This document shows, piece by piece, positions 7,377 through 15,162 of a stretch of DNA of 16,099 nt. The position numbers and the translations under genes are program-made. The stretch's first letter is position 1. Each line of letters opens with the position of its first letter. The notes below the pieces were generated by a model. The model did not search any database. It saw only the letters and a list, made by a program, of their open reading frames with translations, and had not been told where the DNA came from. This DNA comes from CAXMNX01 sp051009475 (GTDB lineage: Bacteria > Pseudomonadota > Alphaproteobacteria > Rhodobacterales > Rhodobacteraceae), in assembly GCA_051009475.1 (NCBI GenBank), contig JBPCWO010000389.1, forward strand, positions 1 through 16,099, given 5' to 3'.

Positions 7377-7784
7377 CTAATGCTTGGCACTCGGTTCAGG
7401 ATTCTCAACTGGGCCACCGTTTTTTTCCCAGGTGGAATACCCTTCCTTTAGGTGTGCTGCTTCAAATCCCATGTCATTCAGCGTGGCAACCGTCAGCGCC
7501 GATCGCCAGCCGCTGGCGCAGTGAAAGATGAACTTTTTGTCTTGCCCGAACACTTCTTTGAAATAGGGGCTATCAGGATCCACCCAAAACTCGACCATCC
7601 CTCGCGGCGCGTGCACGCTTCCTGGAATGAACCCGGATCTTTGGCGTTCTCGGACGTCTCGGATATCGACAACCACCACGTCGGGATCATCCAACATCGA
7701 AATCAGGTCTGCGGTTTCCACTTCTTCGATACGGGCGCGTGCTTCAGCGACCATTTGCGCTGAGGTTTTGATCAGTTTCGACAT
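7377..7784 (-). CDS. Single-domain rhodanese-like sulfurtransferase
   Basis: A 135-residue rhodanese-fold protein. The active-site loop reads HCASGWRS with the persulfide cysteine C89 and R94 at its end (CxxxxR). VVVVDIRDVRERQRSGFIPGSVHAPRG (spanning about 36-62) is the typical strand and DxRxxxE/GxIxGSxxxP region. There is no signal peptide or membrane helix, so it is cytoplasmic. It would carry sulfane sulfur or react with a thiol; the partner is unknown. Only 23 bases separate it from hutC upstream, so it is probably the last gene of the hutF-hutC transcript. Its ribosome site is poor. A rhodanese is not part of histidine breakdown, so this could be read-through of an unrelated gene. No hairpin terminator is visible in the 22 bases to the convergent EF-G-like gene. 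Confidence 0.85.
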   Translation of the reverse strand: MSKLIKTSAQMVAEARARIEEVETADLISMLDDPDVVVVDIRDVRERQRSGFIPGSVHAPRGMVEFWVDPDSPYFKEVFGQDKKFIFHCASGWRSALTVATLNDMGFEAAHLKEGYSTWEKNGGPVENPEPSAKH

Positions 7785-7807
7785 ATCTTCTGTCTTTCCT
7801 TAATGCA

Positions 7808-8506
7808 TCAGGCGGCAGCGCGAAGCTGATAGTCAGGACAAGTTGTCGCCTTGAGTGTCGTAATTGGTGAACTGCCGATCCAGGTTGTGCGTTCAATCAC
7901 CAAAAGCGCATTTCCGGCGGATGTATTCAGCAGCTCAGAGGTGGCCGGAGTGGCGGATTCTGCGTAAAAACGAAGGTCGAACCGGCTGTATGGTTTGTTG
8001 TGAATGAGCCATTCATTTGCACTTTGAGTCGCGAGGTCGACGTCGAGAATTTCCGGCACCGTATTTGTGCTGACCCATCGGTCTTCAAGGGTGTATGGGC
8101 GATTGTCAGCCAAATGCAGCGCTTCGATGCGAAGCATTTGTTCAGGCTCAGATAATCCAAACCTCGCAACAATATCTCGCGGCGCCACTTGAAACGATTT
8201 GTGAACTAACTGATAGCTATATGTCGCGCCCCTTGCTTCCACTTCTTTCCGCGTATCGGGGATGTCCAGCGTTGCCCGGATGACCGGATCCGAGCGGACA
8301 TGCGTTCCGCCTTTCCGGCGCCGCACGACGATGCCACTGTCGGCAAGATCGCGCATCGCTCTTTGAACGGTCGTCCTGGCGCAATTCAATTCCTCAGCGA
8401 TATCCAGATCACGAGGAAGCTTGTCGCCGGGGGCATAGACGCCTTCCAGGATCGCGACATGGATATTTTCACGAACGTCCTTCCAGGTTACTTGGCGGCG
8501 GACCAT
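7808..8506 (-). CDS. hutC: HutC-type GntR regulator with UTRA domain
   Basis: A 232-residue repressor of the HutC subfamily. Residues 7-70 are the winged helix (DLDIAEELNCARTTVQRAMR as the helix-turn-helix, then RRRKGGTHVRSD as the wing), and about 85-228 form a UTRA ligand domain, including LRIEALHLADNRPYTLEDRW (about 134-153) and LLVIERTTW. HutC proteins repress hut genes and release DNA on binding urocanate. Here the gene directly follows hutF: the TGA of hutF and the ATG of hutC share one base (TGATG). The position beside hutF and opposite the hutIHGU operon makes the assignment strong. Its likely target is the inverted repeat at 9906-9926, which would make it autoregulated through the hutF promoter. 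Ligand identity is inferred from the family. Confidence 0.88.
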   Translation of the reverse strand: MVRRQVTWKDVRENIHVAILEGVYAPGDKLPRDLDIAEELNCARTTVQRAMRDLADSGIVVRRRKGGTHVRSDPVIRATLDIPDTRKEVEARGATYSYQLVHKSFQVAPRDIVARFGLSEPEQMLRIEALHLADNRPYTLEDRWVSTNTVPEILDVDLATQSANEWLIHNKPYSRFDLRFYAESATPATSELLNTSAGNALLVIERTTWIGSSPITTLKATTCPDYQLRAAA

Positions 8507-9873
8507 CAGATGTTTTGTCCAAGCTCGTGCGAAACGACCTTGAACTGTTGAATGACGCGCTCTCTTTGGATGTGTCGCCCTTCCTTTACGACATGTCGAC
8601 CAGCGCTCCAGACGTCAGTAATGCAATCCCGTCCACGGCCGGTGAAAATCAAACTGTCGAGCGCTGTATCGCCGGTTCTGTCGCATAGCCACGCATTATC
8701 TGATGTCAGCCCGATGATGTCGGCCCAATGACCCGGAGCAAGGGTGCCAGCATTACGGTCAGCGGCCTGAGCGCCACTATTGGCTGCCGCGTCGAACAAA
8801 ATTCGTCCGGTAGATTGTTCCTTTGTTGCCAGAGCCGCGCGGTTTCGATCGCGCAGTCTTTGGGAGTATTCAAGCGTGCAGAGCTCCTCAAACATCGCGA
8901 TATGGATGTTGGAATCTGTGCCGACCCCAAAGCGCCCGCCTTCAGCCAAATACTCCGTACCGTTGAATATTCCATCGCCGAGACTGGATTCTGTGATTGG
9001 GCAAAGCCCAGCCACAGCACCGGTTTTTGCAAGTCGCTGAATCTCATCAGAATTCATTTGCGTGGTGTGGATCAGGCACCAGCGCTCATCGACAGGGAAA
9101 CTATCCAGTAGCCATTCGGTTGGACGCGCGCCTCGGTGCGCCACGACCTCATCAACTTCGGCGGTTTGCTCGGCCAGATGCAAATGGATTGGTTTGTCCT
9201 CTGCCATCGCAACGGCTTGTGCCAACCCGTCTTGAGCAACCGCGCGCAACGAGTGCGGAGCGACGCCAATACCGAAGTCATCCGGGCCGGTTGCGACGTG
9301 TTTCGCGGCACCCTCAAAAAGACCAGCAAAGCGATCGAAGTCGTTGCCGAACCGCAGTTGCCCTCCGGACAACGGCCGCAGGTCGCACCCGCCATGAGAA
9401 TAGAGGACTGGCAGAAGTGTCAGACCAATGCCGGTTTCGCGGGCCGCGGCAACGATCCGCGCCGATAGCTCGGCGAGGTCGCCATATGGCGCGCCGACGG
9501 CATCGTGATGAAGGTAATGAAATTCGGCAACTGCGCCATAGCCGGCCTCCAACATTTCAACAAATGCCAGCGCGGCAATCGCTTCAACGTGATCTGGTGT
9601 GAGGCGTTCAAGAAAGCGATACATCAGACGCCGCCAGGTCCAAAAGCTGTCTGTTGGGTCGGGTCCCCTGGTTTCCGTCAGTCCCGCCATTGCCCGCTGA
9701 AACGTATGGCTGTGCAGATTTGTCGGTGCGGGAAGGGCGAGATCTACGGATGTGTCAGGAGTACCAGTCTGCGGGGCGATTGCTTCGATTCGACCGTCAC
9801 TGGACACCAGGATATCTACACTGAATTCCCAACCACTGCTGGTAAGCGCCTGTTTGGCGTGAATTTTCTGCAC
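8506..9873 (-). CDS. hutF: Formimidoylglutamate deiminase
   Basis: An amidohydrolase of 455 residues that converts N-formimino-L-glutamate to N-formyl-L-glutamate and ammonia, step four of the five-step histidine route. Metal ligands are visible in LHSHTFQRAM (H54, H56), HLHLAEQ (H230/H232) and GTDSNIH (D320); further histidines in APHSLR (H207) and LIHTTQMN (H269) match the HutF pattern. Length and order fit the family, and HutG, its product-user, is encoded across the divergent promoter. The start is GTG at 9873, chosen because GGAG precedes it by eight bases and the protein starts at the expected place before the beta-sandwich domain. It is the first gene of the minus-strand hut unit and overlaps hutC by one base. 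It could be confused with guanine or chlorohydrolase-type deaminases, but context argues for HutF. Confidence 0.93.
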   Translation of the reverse strand: MQKIHAKQALTSSGWEFSVDILVSSDGRIEAIAPQTGTPDTSVDLALPAPTNLHSHTFQRAMAGLTETRGPDPTDSFWTWRRLMYRFLERLTPDHVEAIAALAFVEMLEAGYGAVAEFHYLHHDAVGAPYGDLAELSARIVAAARETGIGLTLLPVLYSHGGCDLRPLSGGQLRFGNDFDRFAGLFEGAAKHVATGPDDFGIGVAPHSLRAVAQDGLAQAVAMAEDKPIHLHLAEQTAEVDEVVAHRGARPTEWLLDSFPVDERWCLIHTTQMNSDEIQRLAKTGAVAGLCPITESSLGDGIFNGTEYLAEGGRFGVGTDSNIHIAMFEELCTLEYSQRLRDRNRAALATKEQSTGRILFDAAANSGAQAADRNAGTLAPGHWADIIGLTSDNAWLCDRTGDTALDSLIFTGRGRDCITDVWSAGRHVVKEGRHIQRERVIQQFKVVSHELGQNI

Positions 9874-9886
9874 GCGGAGTTCTCCG

Positions 9887-9914
9887 TTGACAGTCGAATA
9901 TGTAACTACATAAT
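9887..9914 (+). promoter_or_regulatory. Sigma-70-like promoter of hutIHGU
   Basis: TTGACA (9887-9892) is a perfect -35 box. CATAAT (9909-9914), five of six matches to the -10 consensus, follows after 16 bases. The -10 lies inside the inverted repeat proposed as the HutC operator, and the hutI ATG is about 30 bases further on. The short leader and the weak ribosome site of hutI fit a tightly controlled promoter. Confidence 0.6.
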
Positions 9915-9926
9915 ATTATTATGTAG
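9906..9926. promoter_or_regulatory. Perfect inverted repeat, probable HutC operator
   Basis: The arms CTACATAATA (9906-9915) and TATTATGTAG (9917-9926) are exact reverse complements around a single central T. The element sits midway between the divergent hutF and hutI genes and covers the -10 boxes proposed for both. A bound dimer of the GntR-family protein HutC would block both promoters. The binding is inferred; the symmetry is directly visible. Confidence 0.65.
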
Positions 9927-9937
9927 GCATTGATCAA
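9910..9937 (-). promoter_or_regulatory. Candidate promoter of hutF-hutC-rhodanese
   Basis: On the minus strand, TTGATC (9937-9932) is followed after 16 bases by TATTAT (9915-9910). The two divergent promoters would then overlap face to face, sharing the inverted repeat. This is weaker than the plus-strand promoter because the -35 box is imperfect. Confidence 0.4.
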
Positions 9938-9945
9938 GCACCGAA

Positions 9946-11148
9946 ATGATTCAAGAAAAGCTAATTTGCGACGTGACGCTCGCGACCATGACGGTAGGGG
10001 AGGATCCCTACGGGCTTGTTCGCGGCGGAGCTATCGCGATTCGCAACGATATGATTGTTTGGGCGGGCGAACTTGTCGATTGCCCGGAGGAGTTCAAAGT
10101 GGTTCCTCGTCACGAGTTTTCCGGACGCCTAGTGACGCCTGCGTTAATCGACTGTCACACTCATATCATTCACGGCGGCAACCGTGCCCGTGAGTTCGAG
10201 ATGCGACTGGAGGGTGCAGGTTACGAGGAAATTGCGCGGGCAGGCGGCGGAATTGTCTCGACCGTGACAGCGACAAGAAGCTCTTCGGATGAAGAACTGG
10301 CCGAAAGGGCACTGTCGCGCGCAGATGCGCTGATCGCAGAAGGCGTTGCGGTGATCGAAGTCAAGTCAGGGTATGGTCTGGATGTTGAGACCGAACTTCG
10401 GATGCTCCGCGCCGCGCGAACAATCGGCAAAAAGCGCCCTGTTCGCATCGTGACAAGTTTCTTAGGAGCGCATGCAGCTCCAAAGGGTGCAAACGCGGAT
10501 GCATATATCGACGACATTTGCATCCCAGCGCTGGAAGCTGCACATGCCGATGGATTGGTCGACGCGGTCGATGGGTTTTGCGAGGGCATCGCGTTTTCTA
10601 TCGATCAAATTGAGAAAGTATTTGAAAAGGCGAAAGAACTTGGTCTTCCTATAAAGCTTCATGCCGAACAATTGAGTCACCTGGGCGGCACGGCGCTGGC
10701 GGCAAAATATGGGGCACTATCGGCCGATCACCTTGAGTACGCGACCGAAAAGGACGCTGTTGCGATGGCGGCAGCGGGCAGCGTTGCTGTGTTGTTGCCG
10801 GGTGCGTTTTATACGCTTCACGAAACGCGGAAGCCCCCCATTCAGGCGTTCCGCGATGAGGGAGTTCCGATCGCAGTCGCAACTGATTGGAACCCCGGAT
10901 CGTCGCCATTGGGGTCGATCTTGCTGGCAATGAATATGAGCTGCACATTGTTTGGCCTGACTCCGGCAGAGGCGCTTGTTGGCACGACGCGCAATGCAGC
11001 CAGAGCACTTGGGCTTGAGGATTGCGGAACGATTTCCGCCGGTCAACGGGCTGATCTTGCAATTTGGGACATCGAAGAACCGGCCGAGCTTTCTTACCGC
11101 ATTGGTGTCAATCCGCTGCACTGCCGTGTCTTTGGGGGACAATTATGA
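9946..11148 (+). CDS. hutI: Imidazolonepropionase
   Basis: A 400-residue metal-dependent amidohydrolase that opens the ring of 4-imidazolone-5-propionate to give N-formimino-glutamate, step three of histidine breakdown. The sequence shows DCHTHIIHGGNRAREFEMRL (H71, H73 and the substrate-side arginines), KSGYGL (140-145), KLHAEQLSH with H239 and E241, ADHLEY with H262, and VATDWNPGSSP with D314, all as expected for HutI. Length is normal (about 400). The ATG at 9946 gives MIQEKLICDVTLATM, a good family N-terminus, but no strong ribosome site precedes it, so initiation may be weak. It is the first gene of the plus-strand hut operon and overlaps hutH by four bases (ATGA). Confidence 0.95.
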   Translation: MIQEKLICDVTLATMTVGEDPYGLVRGGAIAIRNDMIVWAGELVDCPEEFKVVPRHEFSGRLVTPALIDCHTHIIHGGNRAREFEMRLEGAGYEEIARAGGGIVSTVTATRSSSDEELAERALSRADALIAEGVAVIEVKSGYGLDVETELRMLRAARTIGKKRPVRIVTSFLGAHAAPKGANADAYIDDICIPALEAAHADGLVDAVDGFCEGIAFSIDQIEKVFEKAKELGLPIKLHAEQLSHLGGTALAAKYGALSADHLEYATEKDAVAMAAAGSVAVLLPGAFYTLHETRKPPIQAFRDEGVPIAVATDWNPGSSPLGSILLAMNMSCTLFGLTPAEALVGTTRNAARALGLEDCGTISAGQRADLAIWDIEEPAELSYRIGVNPLHCRVFGGQL

Positions 11149-12668
11149 GCGTGATCTTGCGTCCGGGGTCGACCGGATTGACCGAACTTGAGGCAATCTG
11201 GAGAGGCCAAGGGGCAATTACTCTGGATCCGGCTTGCAGGGCTTCGGTCGAATCTGCCGCATCACATATAGCCGCCGCGGCAAGCGGCGACGCACCGGTT
11301 TATGGCGTGAATACCGGCTTTGGAAAGTTGGCAGCAGTTCGAATTCCGCCCGAGGACACCGAAGAATTGCAACGAAATCTGGTCCTTAGCCATTGCTGCG
11401 GCGTTGGGTCAGTGCTCGACTCGTCAGAGACTCGACTGATGATGGCCCTGAAACTTTTGTCGCTTGGGCGCGGTGCGTCTGGCGTCAGGTGGGACATTTG
11501 CCAGTTGATCGAGGACATGATCCGCGCCGGAGTGAGTCCGGTGATCCCATCGCAGGGATCTGTCGGTGCTTCGGGCGATCTGGCGCCGCTTGCGCATATG
11601 GCAGCGGTTATGATCGGCGAAGGCGAGGCGGTATTTGATGACGCCCGATTGCCAGGTGGCGTGGCGCTTGAGCGGGCCGGTTTGTCGCCAGTGACGCTTG
11701 GCCCGAAAGAAGGATTGGCGCTGATCAACGGCACACAGTTTTCAACTGCTTTGACCCTGGCCGGATTGTTTGCTGCCTTTCGCCTGACCCGAGGGGTGAC
11801 AGTAACTTCAGCAATGACAACCGATGCGATTATGGGATCAACGCAGCCGCTTCGGGCAGAAATCCATGCGCTAAGGGGACATCGAGGGCAGATTGAAGTT
11901 GCTGGTGCGATGGCGGCGATGATGCAGGGAAGCGAGATAAGGGAAAGTCACCGGGAAGATGACGCGCGCGTGCAGGATCCTTATTGCATACGCTGCCAGC
12001 CGCAAGTCACAGGTGCGGCACTGGATGTTCTACGGTTTGCCGGTTCGACACTTGAAGTTGAAGCCAATGCTGCGACGGACAATCCACTGATCGTCGACGG
12101 TGGCGCGATCCTTTCCGGTGGGAACTTTCATGCCGAGCCAGTGGCGTTTGCTGCCGACCAAATTGCGCTGGCGATTTCGGAAATCGGGTCCATCTCACAA
12201 CGGCGCGTGGCTCTGATGGTTGATCCGGCGTTAAGTTTCGATCTGCCACCGTTTCTGACGCCGGAACCCGGTCTGAACTCAGGTTTCATGATTGCAGAGG
12301 TGACAGCGGCGGCTTTGATGAGTGAAAACAAACACTTGGCAAATCCTTGCTCAACTGACTCTACGCCGACATCTGCTAATCAGGAAGATCATGTATCGAT
12401 GGCGGCACACGGTGCGCGCCGGCTGACGAAAATGAATGACAACCTTGCAGTCATTTTGGGCGTCGAAGCAATGTGCGCAGCGCAGGGGATTGAAGCCCGC
12501 GCGCCGCTGGCCACCTCGGCACCACTTCAATCTGCAACGAAAGCGCTGCGAAGCAGAGTTCCAACTTTGAATAAGGACCGCGTGCTTGCGGGCGACATTG
12601 AAACATCTGCCGAACTAATGAAGTCGGATGCACTGGCACTGGCGGCGGGACTGGAGCTGAGCTTGTGA
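11145..12668 (+). CDS. hutH: Histidine ammonia-lyase
   Basis: The 507-residue enzyme that removes ammonia from L-histidine to form trans-urocanate, the first step. The self-forming MIO cofactor triad A142-S143-G144 lies in GSVGASGDLAPLAH, at the same residue numbers as in the Pseudomonas putida enzyme. Y53 (YGVNTGFG) and H83 (LSHCCGVG) also match. The later signatures DDARVQDPYCIRCQPQ and NPCSTDSTPTSANQEDHVSM are intact. I placed the start at the ATG at 11145, preceded by GGGGGAC, which gives MSVILRPGSTGL. A longer in-frame start at 11064 would add 27 residues inside hutI and is rejected. The ATG overlaps the hutI stop (ATGA), and hutG overlaps its own stop, so translation is probably coupled. 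Confidence 0.97.
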   Translation: MSVILRPGSTGLTELEAIWRGQGAITLDPACRASVESAASHIAAAASGDAPVYGVNTGFGKLAAVRIPPEDTEELQRNLVLSHCCGVGSVLDSSETRLMMALKLLSLGRGASGVRWDICQLIEDMIRAGVSPVIPSQGSVGASGDLAPLAHMAAVMIGEGEAVFDDARLPGGVALERAGLSPVTLGPKEGLALINGTQFSTALTLAGLFAAFRLTRGVTVTSAMTTDAIMGSTQPLRAEIHALRGHRGQIEVAGAMAAMMQGSEIRESHREDDARVQDPYCIRCQPQVTGAALDVLRFAGSTLEVEANAATDNPLIVDGGAILSGGNFHAEPVAFAADQIALAISEIGSISQRRVALMVDPALSFDLPPFLTPEPGLNSGFMIAEVTAAALMSENKHLANPCSTDSTPTSANQEDHVSMAAHGARRLTKMNDNLAVILGVEAMCAAQGIEARAPLATSAPLQSATKALRSRVPTLNKDRVLAGDIETSAELMKSDALALAAGLELSL

Positions 12669-13456
12669 GTTTTGTCGAAGTTGTCAGGGGCGAGAGCCCG
12701 CTTGTCCTTGGTCTGCCCCACACGGGAACAGATCTGCCTGACGACGTTGCAGCGGGTTTGAACCAAGACGGATTGGCGCTTGCTGATACGGATTGGCATA
12801 TCCACGATCTATACGATCAGCTCGTGCCCGACATCACAACTGTCAGAACAAAGTTCCACCGCTATGTAATCGACGTGAATAGGGACCCTGCGGGCGTGTC
12901 GCTCTATCCCGGACAAAACACAACTGGGCTCTGTCCGGTGACCGATTTCGATGGACACCCGATCTATCAGCAGGGCCTTGAGCCCGACCCGACAGAGATT
13001 GAAAGCCGTCGTGCCGCCTATCACGAACCGTACCATATTGCGCTCGCCACCGAGCTGGATCGCGTACGGTCAATGCACGGATTTGTTATCCTTTATGACT
13101 GTCATTCGATCAGGTCGAATATCCCCTTTTTGTTTGAGGGCAAGCTGCCGGATTTTAATATTGGCAATTACCTCGGCGAAACCTGCGCCCGCTCGATTGA
13201 AGTGGCGGTGACGGACATTTGCGCAAACGCGGATGGATTTAGCTCTGTACTGAATGGACGTTTTAAGGGCGGCTGGACGACCCGCCATTATGGCCGCCCG
13301 AAAAATGGATATCACGCGATCCAGATGGAACTTGCGCAATCGACTTACTTGGAGGCTGAGCAACCGCCCTGGACCTACGCGCCGCAAAAGGCGGCGGCGA
13401 TCCGTGAGCACCTTAAGACAATCCTACTAGCATTAATTGACGCGAGGCCACTATGA
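12665..13456 (+). CDS. hutG: N-formylglutamate deformylase
   Basis: A 263-residue protein of the N-formylglutamate amidohydrolase family that splits N-formyl-L-glutamate into glutamate and formate, the last step of the HutF-type route. Visible family features are LPHTGTDLP (H19), DTDWHIHDLY (41-50), HRYVIDVNRDP (with R73) and YDCHSIRS (D145, H147), then RFKGGWTTRHYG and HAIQMELAQSTYL. The start is GTG at 12665, overlapping the hutH stop by four bases (GTGA) with GGAG upstream. This family is different from the arginase-like HutG of enteric bacteria, which acts directly on formiminoglutamate. The presence of hutF in the same cluster confirms which reaction applies. Confidence 0.94.
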   Translation: MSFVEVVRGESPLVLGLPHTGTDLPDDVAAGLNQDGLALADTDWHIHDLYDQLVPDITTVRTKFHRYVIDVNRDPAGVSLYPGQNTTGLCPVTDFDGHPIYQQGLEPDPTEIESRRAAYHEPYHIALATELDRVRSMHGFVILYDCHSIRSNIPFLFEGKLPDFNIGNYLGETCARSIEVAVTDICANADGFSSVLNGRFKGGWTTRHYGRPKNGYHAIQMELAQSTYLEAEQPPWTYAPQKAAAIREHLKTILLALIDARPL

Positions 13457-15126
13457 GCGATCCCCGCAAGAACACACGCGATGTGTATCCACCTACGGGT
13501 ACGGAAATCACTGCCAAAAGCTGGCTGACCGAAGCGCCGATGCGGATGTTGATGAACAACCTGCATCCCGATGTCGCTGAAAATCCGCATGAACTGGTGG
13601 TCTACGGCGGCATTGGTCGCGCGGCACGAACTTGGAACGACTTTGACAGAATTGTCGGCGCGCTGAAGGATCTGGAGGCGGACGAAACTTTAGTAGTCCA
13701 ATCGGGCAAGCCGGTGGCCGTCGTCAGGACACACATCGATGCCCCACGGGTGCTGATTGCAAACTCAAACATCGTGCCGCACTGGGCCAATTGGGATCAC
13801 TTTAACGAGCTCGATAAGAAGGGTTTGATGATGTACGGCCAGATGACCGCTGGCTCTTGGATATATATCGGCACCCAAGGCATCGTTCAGGGCACCTATG
13901 AGACGTTTGCGGAAGCTGGACGCCAGCACTATGGAGGTGACCTGACTGGTCGTTGGCTGCTAACAGGCGGTCTTGGCGGCATGGGCGGCGCACAGCCCCT
14001 GGCTGCGGCATTCGCGGGAGCCTGTTGTCTGGCTGTGGAATGCAATCCTGACTCGATCGATTTCCGTTTGCGCACCAAATACCTGGACGAAAAAGCTGAG
14101 ACGTTGGATCAGGCTTTGGAAATGATCGATCGCTGGACCAAGGCCGGCGAGGCAAAGTCAGTCGGTCTTCTTGGAAACGCTGCCGATATATTCCCCGAGA
14201 TTTACGCACGTGGCGTGCGCCCAGATCTCGTGACCGACCAGACGTCGGCCCATGACCCGATCAACGGCTATCTCCCGCAAGGCTGGACTCTGGGCGAATG
14301 GCGCGAAAAGCGCGAGAGCGATCCTAAGGCCGTCGAAAAAGCCGCTCGGGCTTCGATGAAAGTGCACGTCAAGGCCATGGTAGATTTCTGGAATGACGGC
14401 GTGCCGACGCTGGACTATGGCAATAACATTCGGCAAGTCGCGTTGGACGAGGGGCTTGAAAACGCCTTTGCCTTTCCGGGGTTTGTTCCAGCCTATATCC
14501 GCCCTCTCTTTTGCCGCGGCATCGGCCCGTTCCGCTGGTGCGCTTTGTCTGGCGATCCCGAAGATATCTATCGCACTGACGAAGCTATGAAGAAGCTATT
14601 CCCCGAAAACACACATCTTCACAAATGGCTGGACATGGCTCGCGAGCGAATTTCCTTCCAAGGCCTGCCGGCACGGATTTGCTGGATTGGCCTGGGGGAC
14701 CGCCACCGGGCCGGTCTGATGTTCAACGATATGGTCGCGAGTGGGGAGCTCAAAGCGCCGATCGTCATCGGCCGCGATCACTTGGACAGTGGTTCAGTTG
14801 CCAGCCCGAACCGCGAAACTGAAGCGATGAAAGACGGATCCGACGCGGTCAGCGATTGGCCGCTTTTGAATGCGCTGGTGAACACTGCGTCGGGCGCGAC
14901 GTGGGTGTCACTGCACCATGGCGGCGGCGTTGGAATGGGGTTTTCGCAGCACGCAGGTGTTGTCATTGTGGCTGACGGCACGCCCGAGGCGGCGAAACGG
15001 CTGGAACGCGTGCTTTGGAACGACCCGGCGTCCGGTGTTTGGCGGCACGCAGACGCGGGATACGAAGACGCCATTGCATGTGCGAACGAGCATCGGCTAC
15101 GCCTTCCGGGAATACTGGGGACGTGA
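13453..15126 (+). CDS. hutU: Urocanate hydratase
   Basis: A full-length urocanase of 557 residues that adds water to urocanate, giving 4-imidazolone-5-propionate, with a tightly bound NAD+ acting as electrophile. The diagnostic signature SFQGLPARICWIG places the active-site cysteine at C410, the same number as in Pseudomonas putida. NAD contacts are seen in YGGIGR (51-56), TGGLGGMGGAQPLA (171-184) and TDQTSAHDPINGY (261-273), with HHGGGVGMGFSQH near the C-terminus. The ATG overlaps the hutG stop by four bases. It is the last recognised hut gene on this strand. Gene order I-H-G-U places step two last in the transcript, which is common in alphaproteobacterial clusters. Confidence 0.98.
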   Translation: MSDPRKNTRDVYPPTGTEITAKSWLTEAPMRMLMNNLHPDVAENPHELVVYGGIGRAARTWNDFDRIVGALKDLEADETLVVQSGKPVAVVRTHIDAPRVLIANSNIVPHWANWDHFNELDKKGLMMYGQMTAGSWIYIGTQGIVQGTYETFAEAGRQHYGGDLTGRWLLTGGLGGMGGAQPLAAAFAGACCLAVECNPDSIDFRLRTKYLDEKAETLDQALEMIDRWTKAGEAKSVGLLGNAADIFPEIYARGVRPDLVTDQTSAHDPINGYLPQGWTLGEWREKRESDPKAVEKAARASMKVHVKAMVDFWNDGVPTLDYGNNIRQVALDEGLENAFAFPGFVPAYIRPLFCRGIGPFRWCALSGDPEDIYRTDEAMKKLFPENTHLHKWLDMARERISFQGLPARICWIGLGDRHRAGLMFNDMVASGELKAPIVIGRDHLDSGSVASPNRETEAMKDGSDAVSDWPLLNALVNTASGATWVSLHHGGGVGMGFSQHAGVVIVADGTPEAAKRLERVLWNDPASGVWRHADAGYEDAIACANEHRLRLPGILGT

Positions 15127-15153
15127 TGAAGTCGGGCGCCCGGGTCGACAGTC

Positions 15154-15157
15154 GGAG
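15154..15157 (+). promoter_or_regulatory. Ribosome binding site deciding the cyclodeaminase start
   Basis: GGAG lies five bases before the ATG at 15163. The earlier ATG at 15126, which overlaps the hutU stop, is in a different frame that closes after 18 codons, so the later start is chosen. Confidence 0.6.
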
Positions 15158-15162
15158 CGGTC

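Noticed and set aside
7377..9873. The hut cluster as a new system
   Set aside because: hutF, hutC, hutI, hutH, hutG and hutU all show intact standard motifs. This is the established five-step histidine pathway; only the extra rhodanese and cyclodeaminase genes are unusual.
11064..11144. Upstream ATG of the HutH frame
   Set aside because: It would overlap hutI by 85 bases. The ATG at 11145 gives the conserved MIO and active-site numbering of HutH and a four-base overlap like its neighbours.
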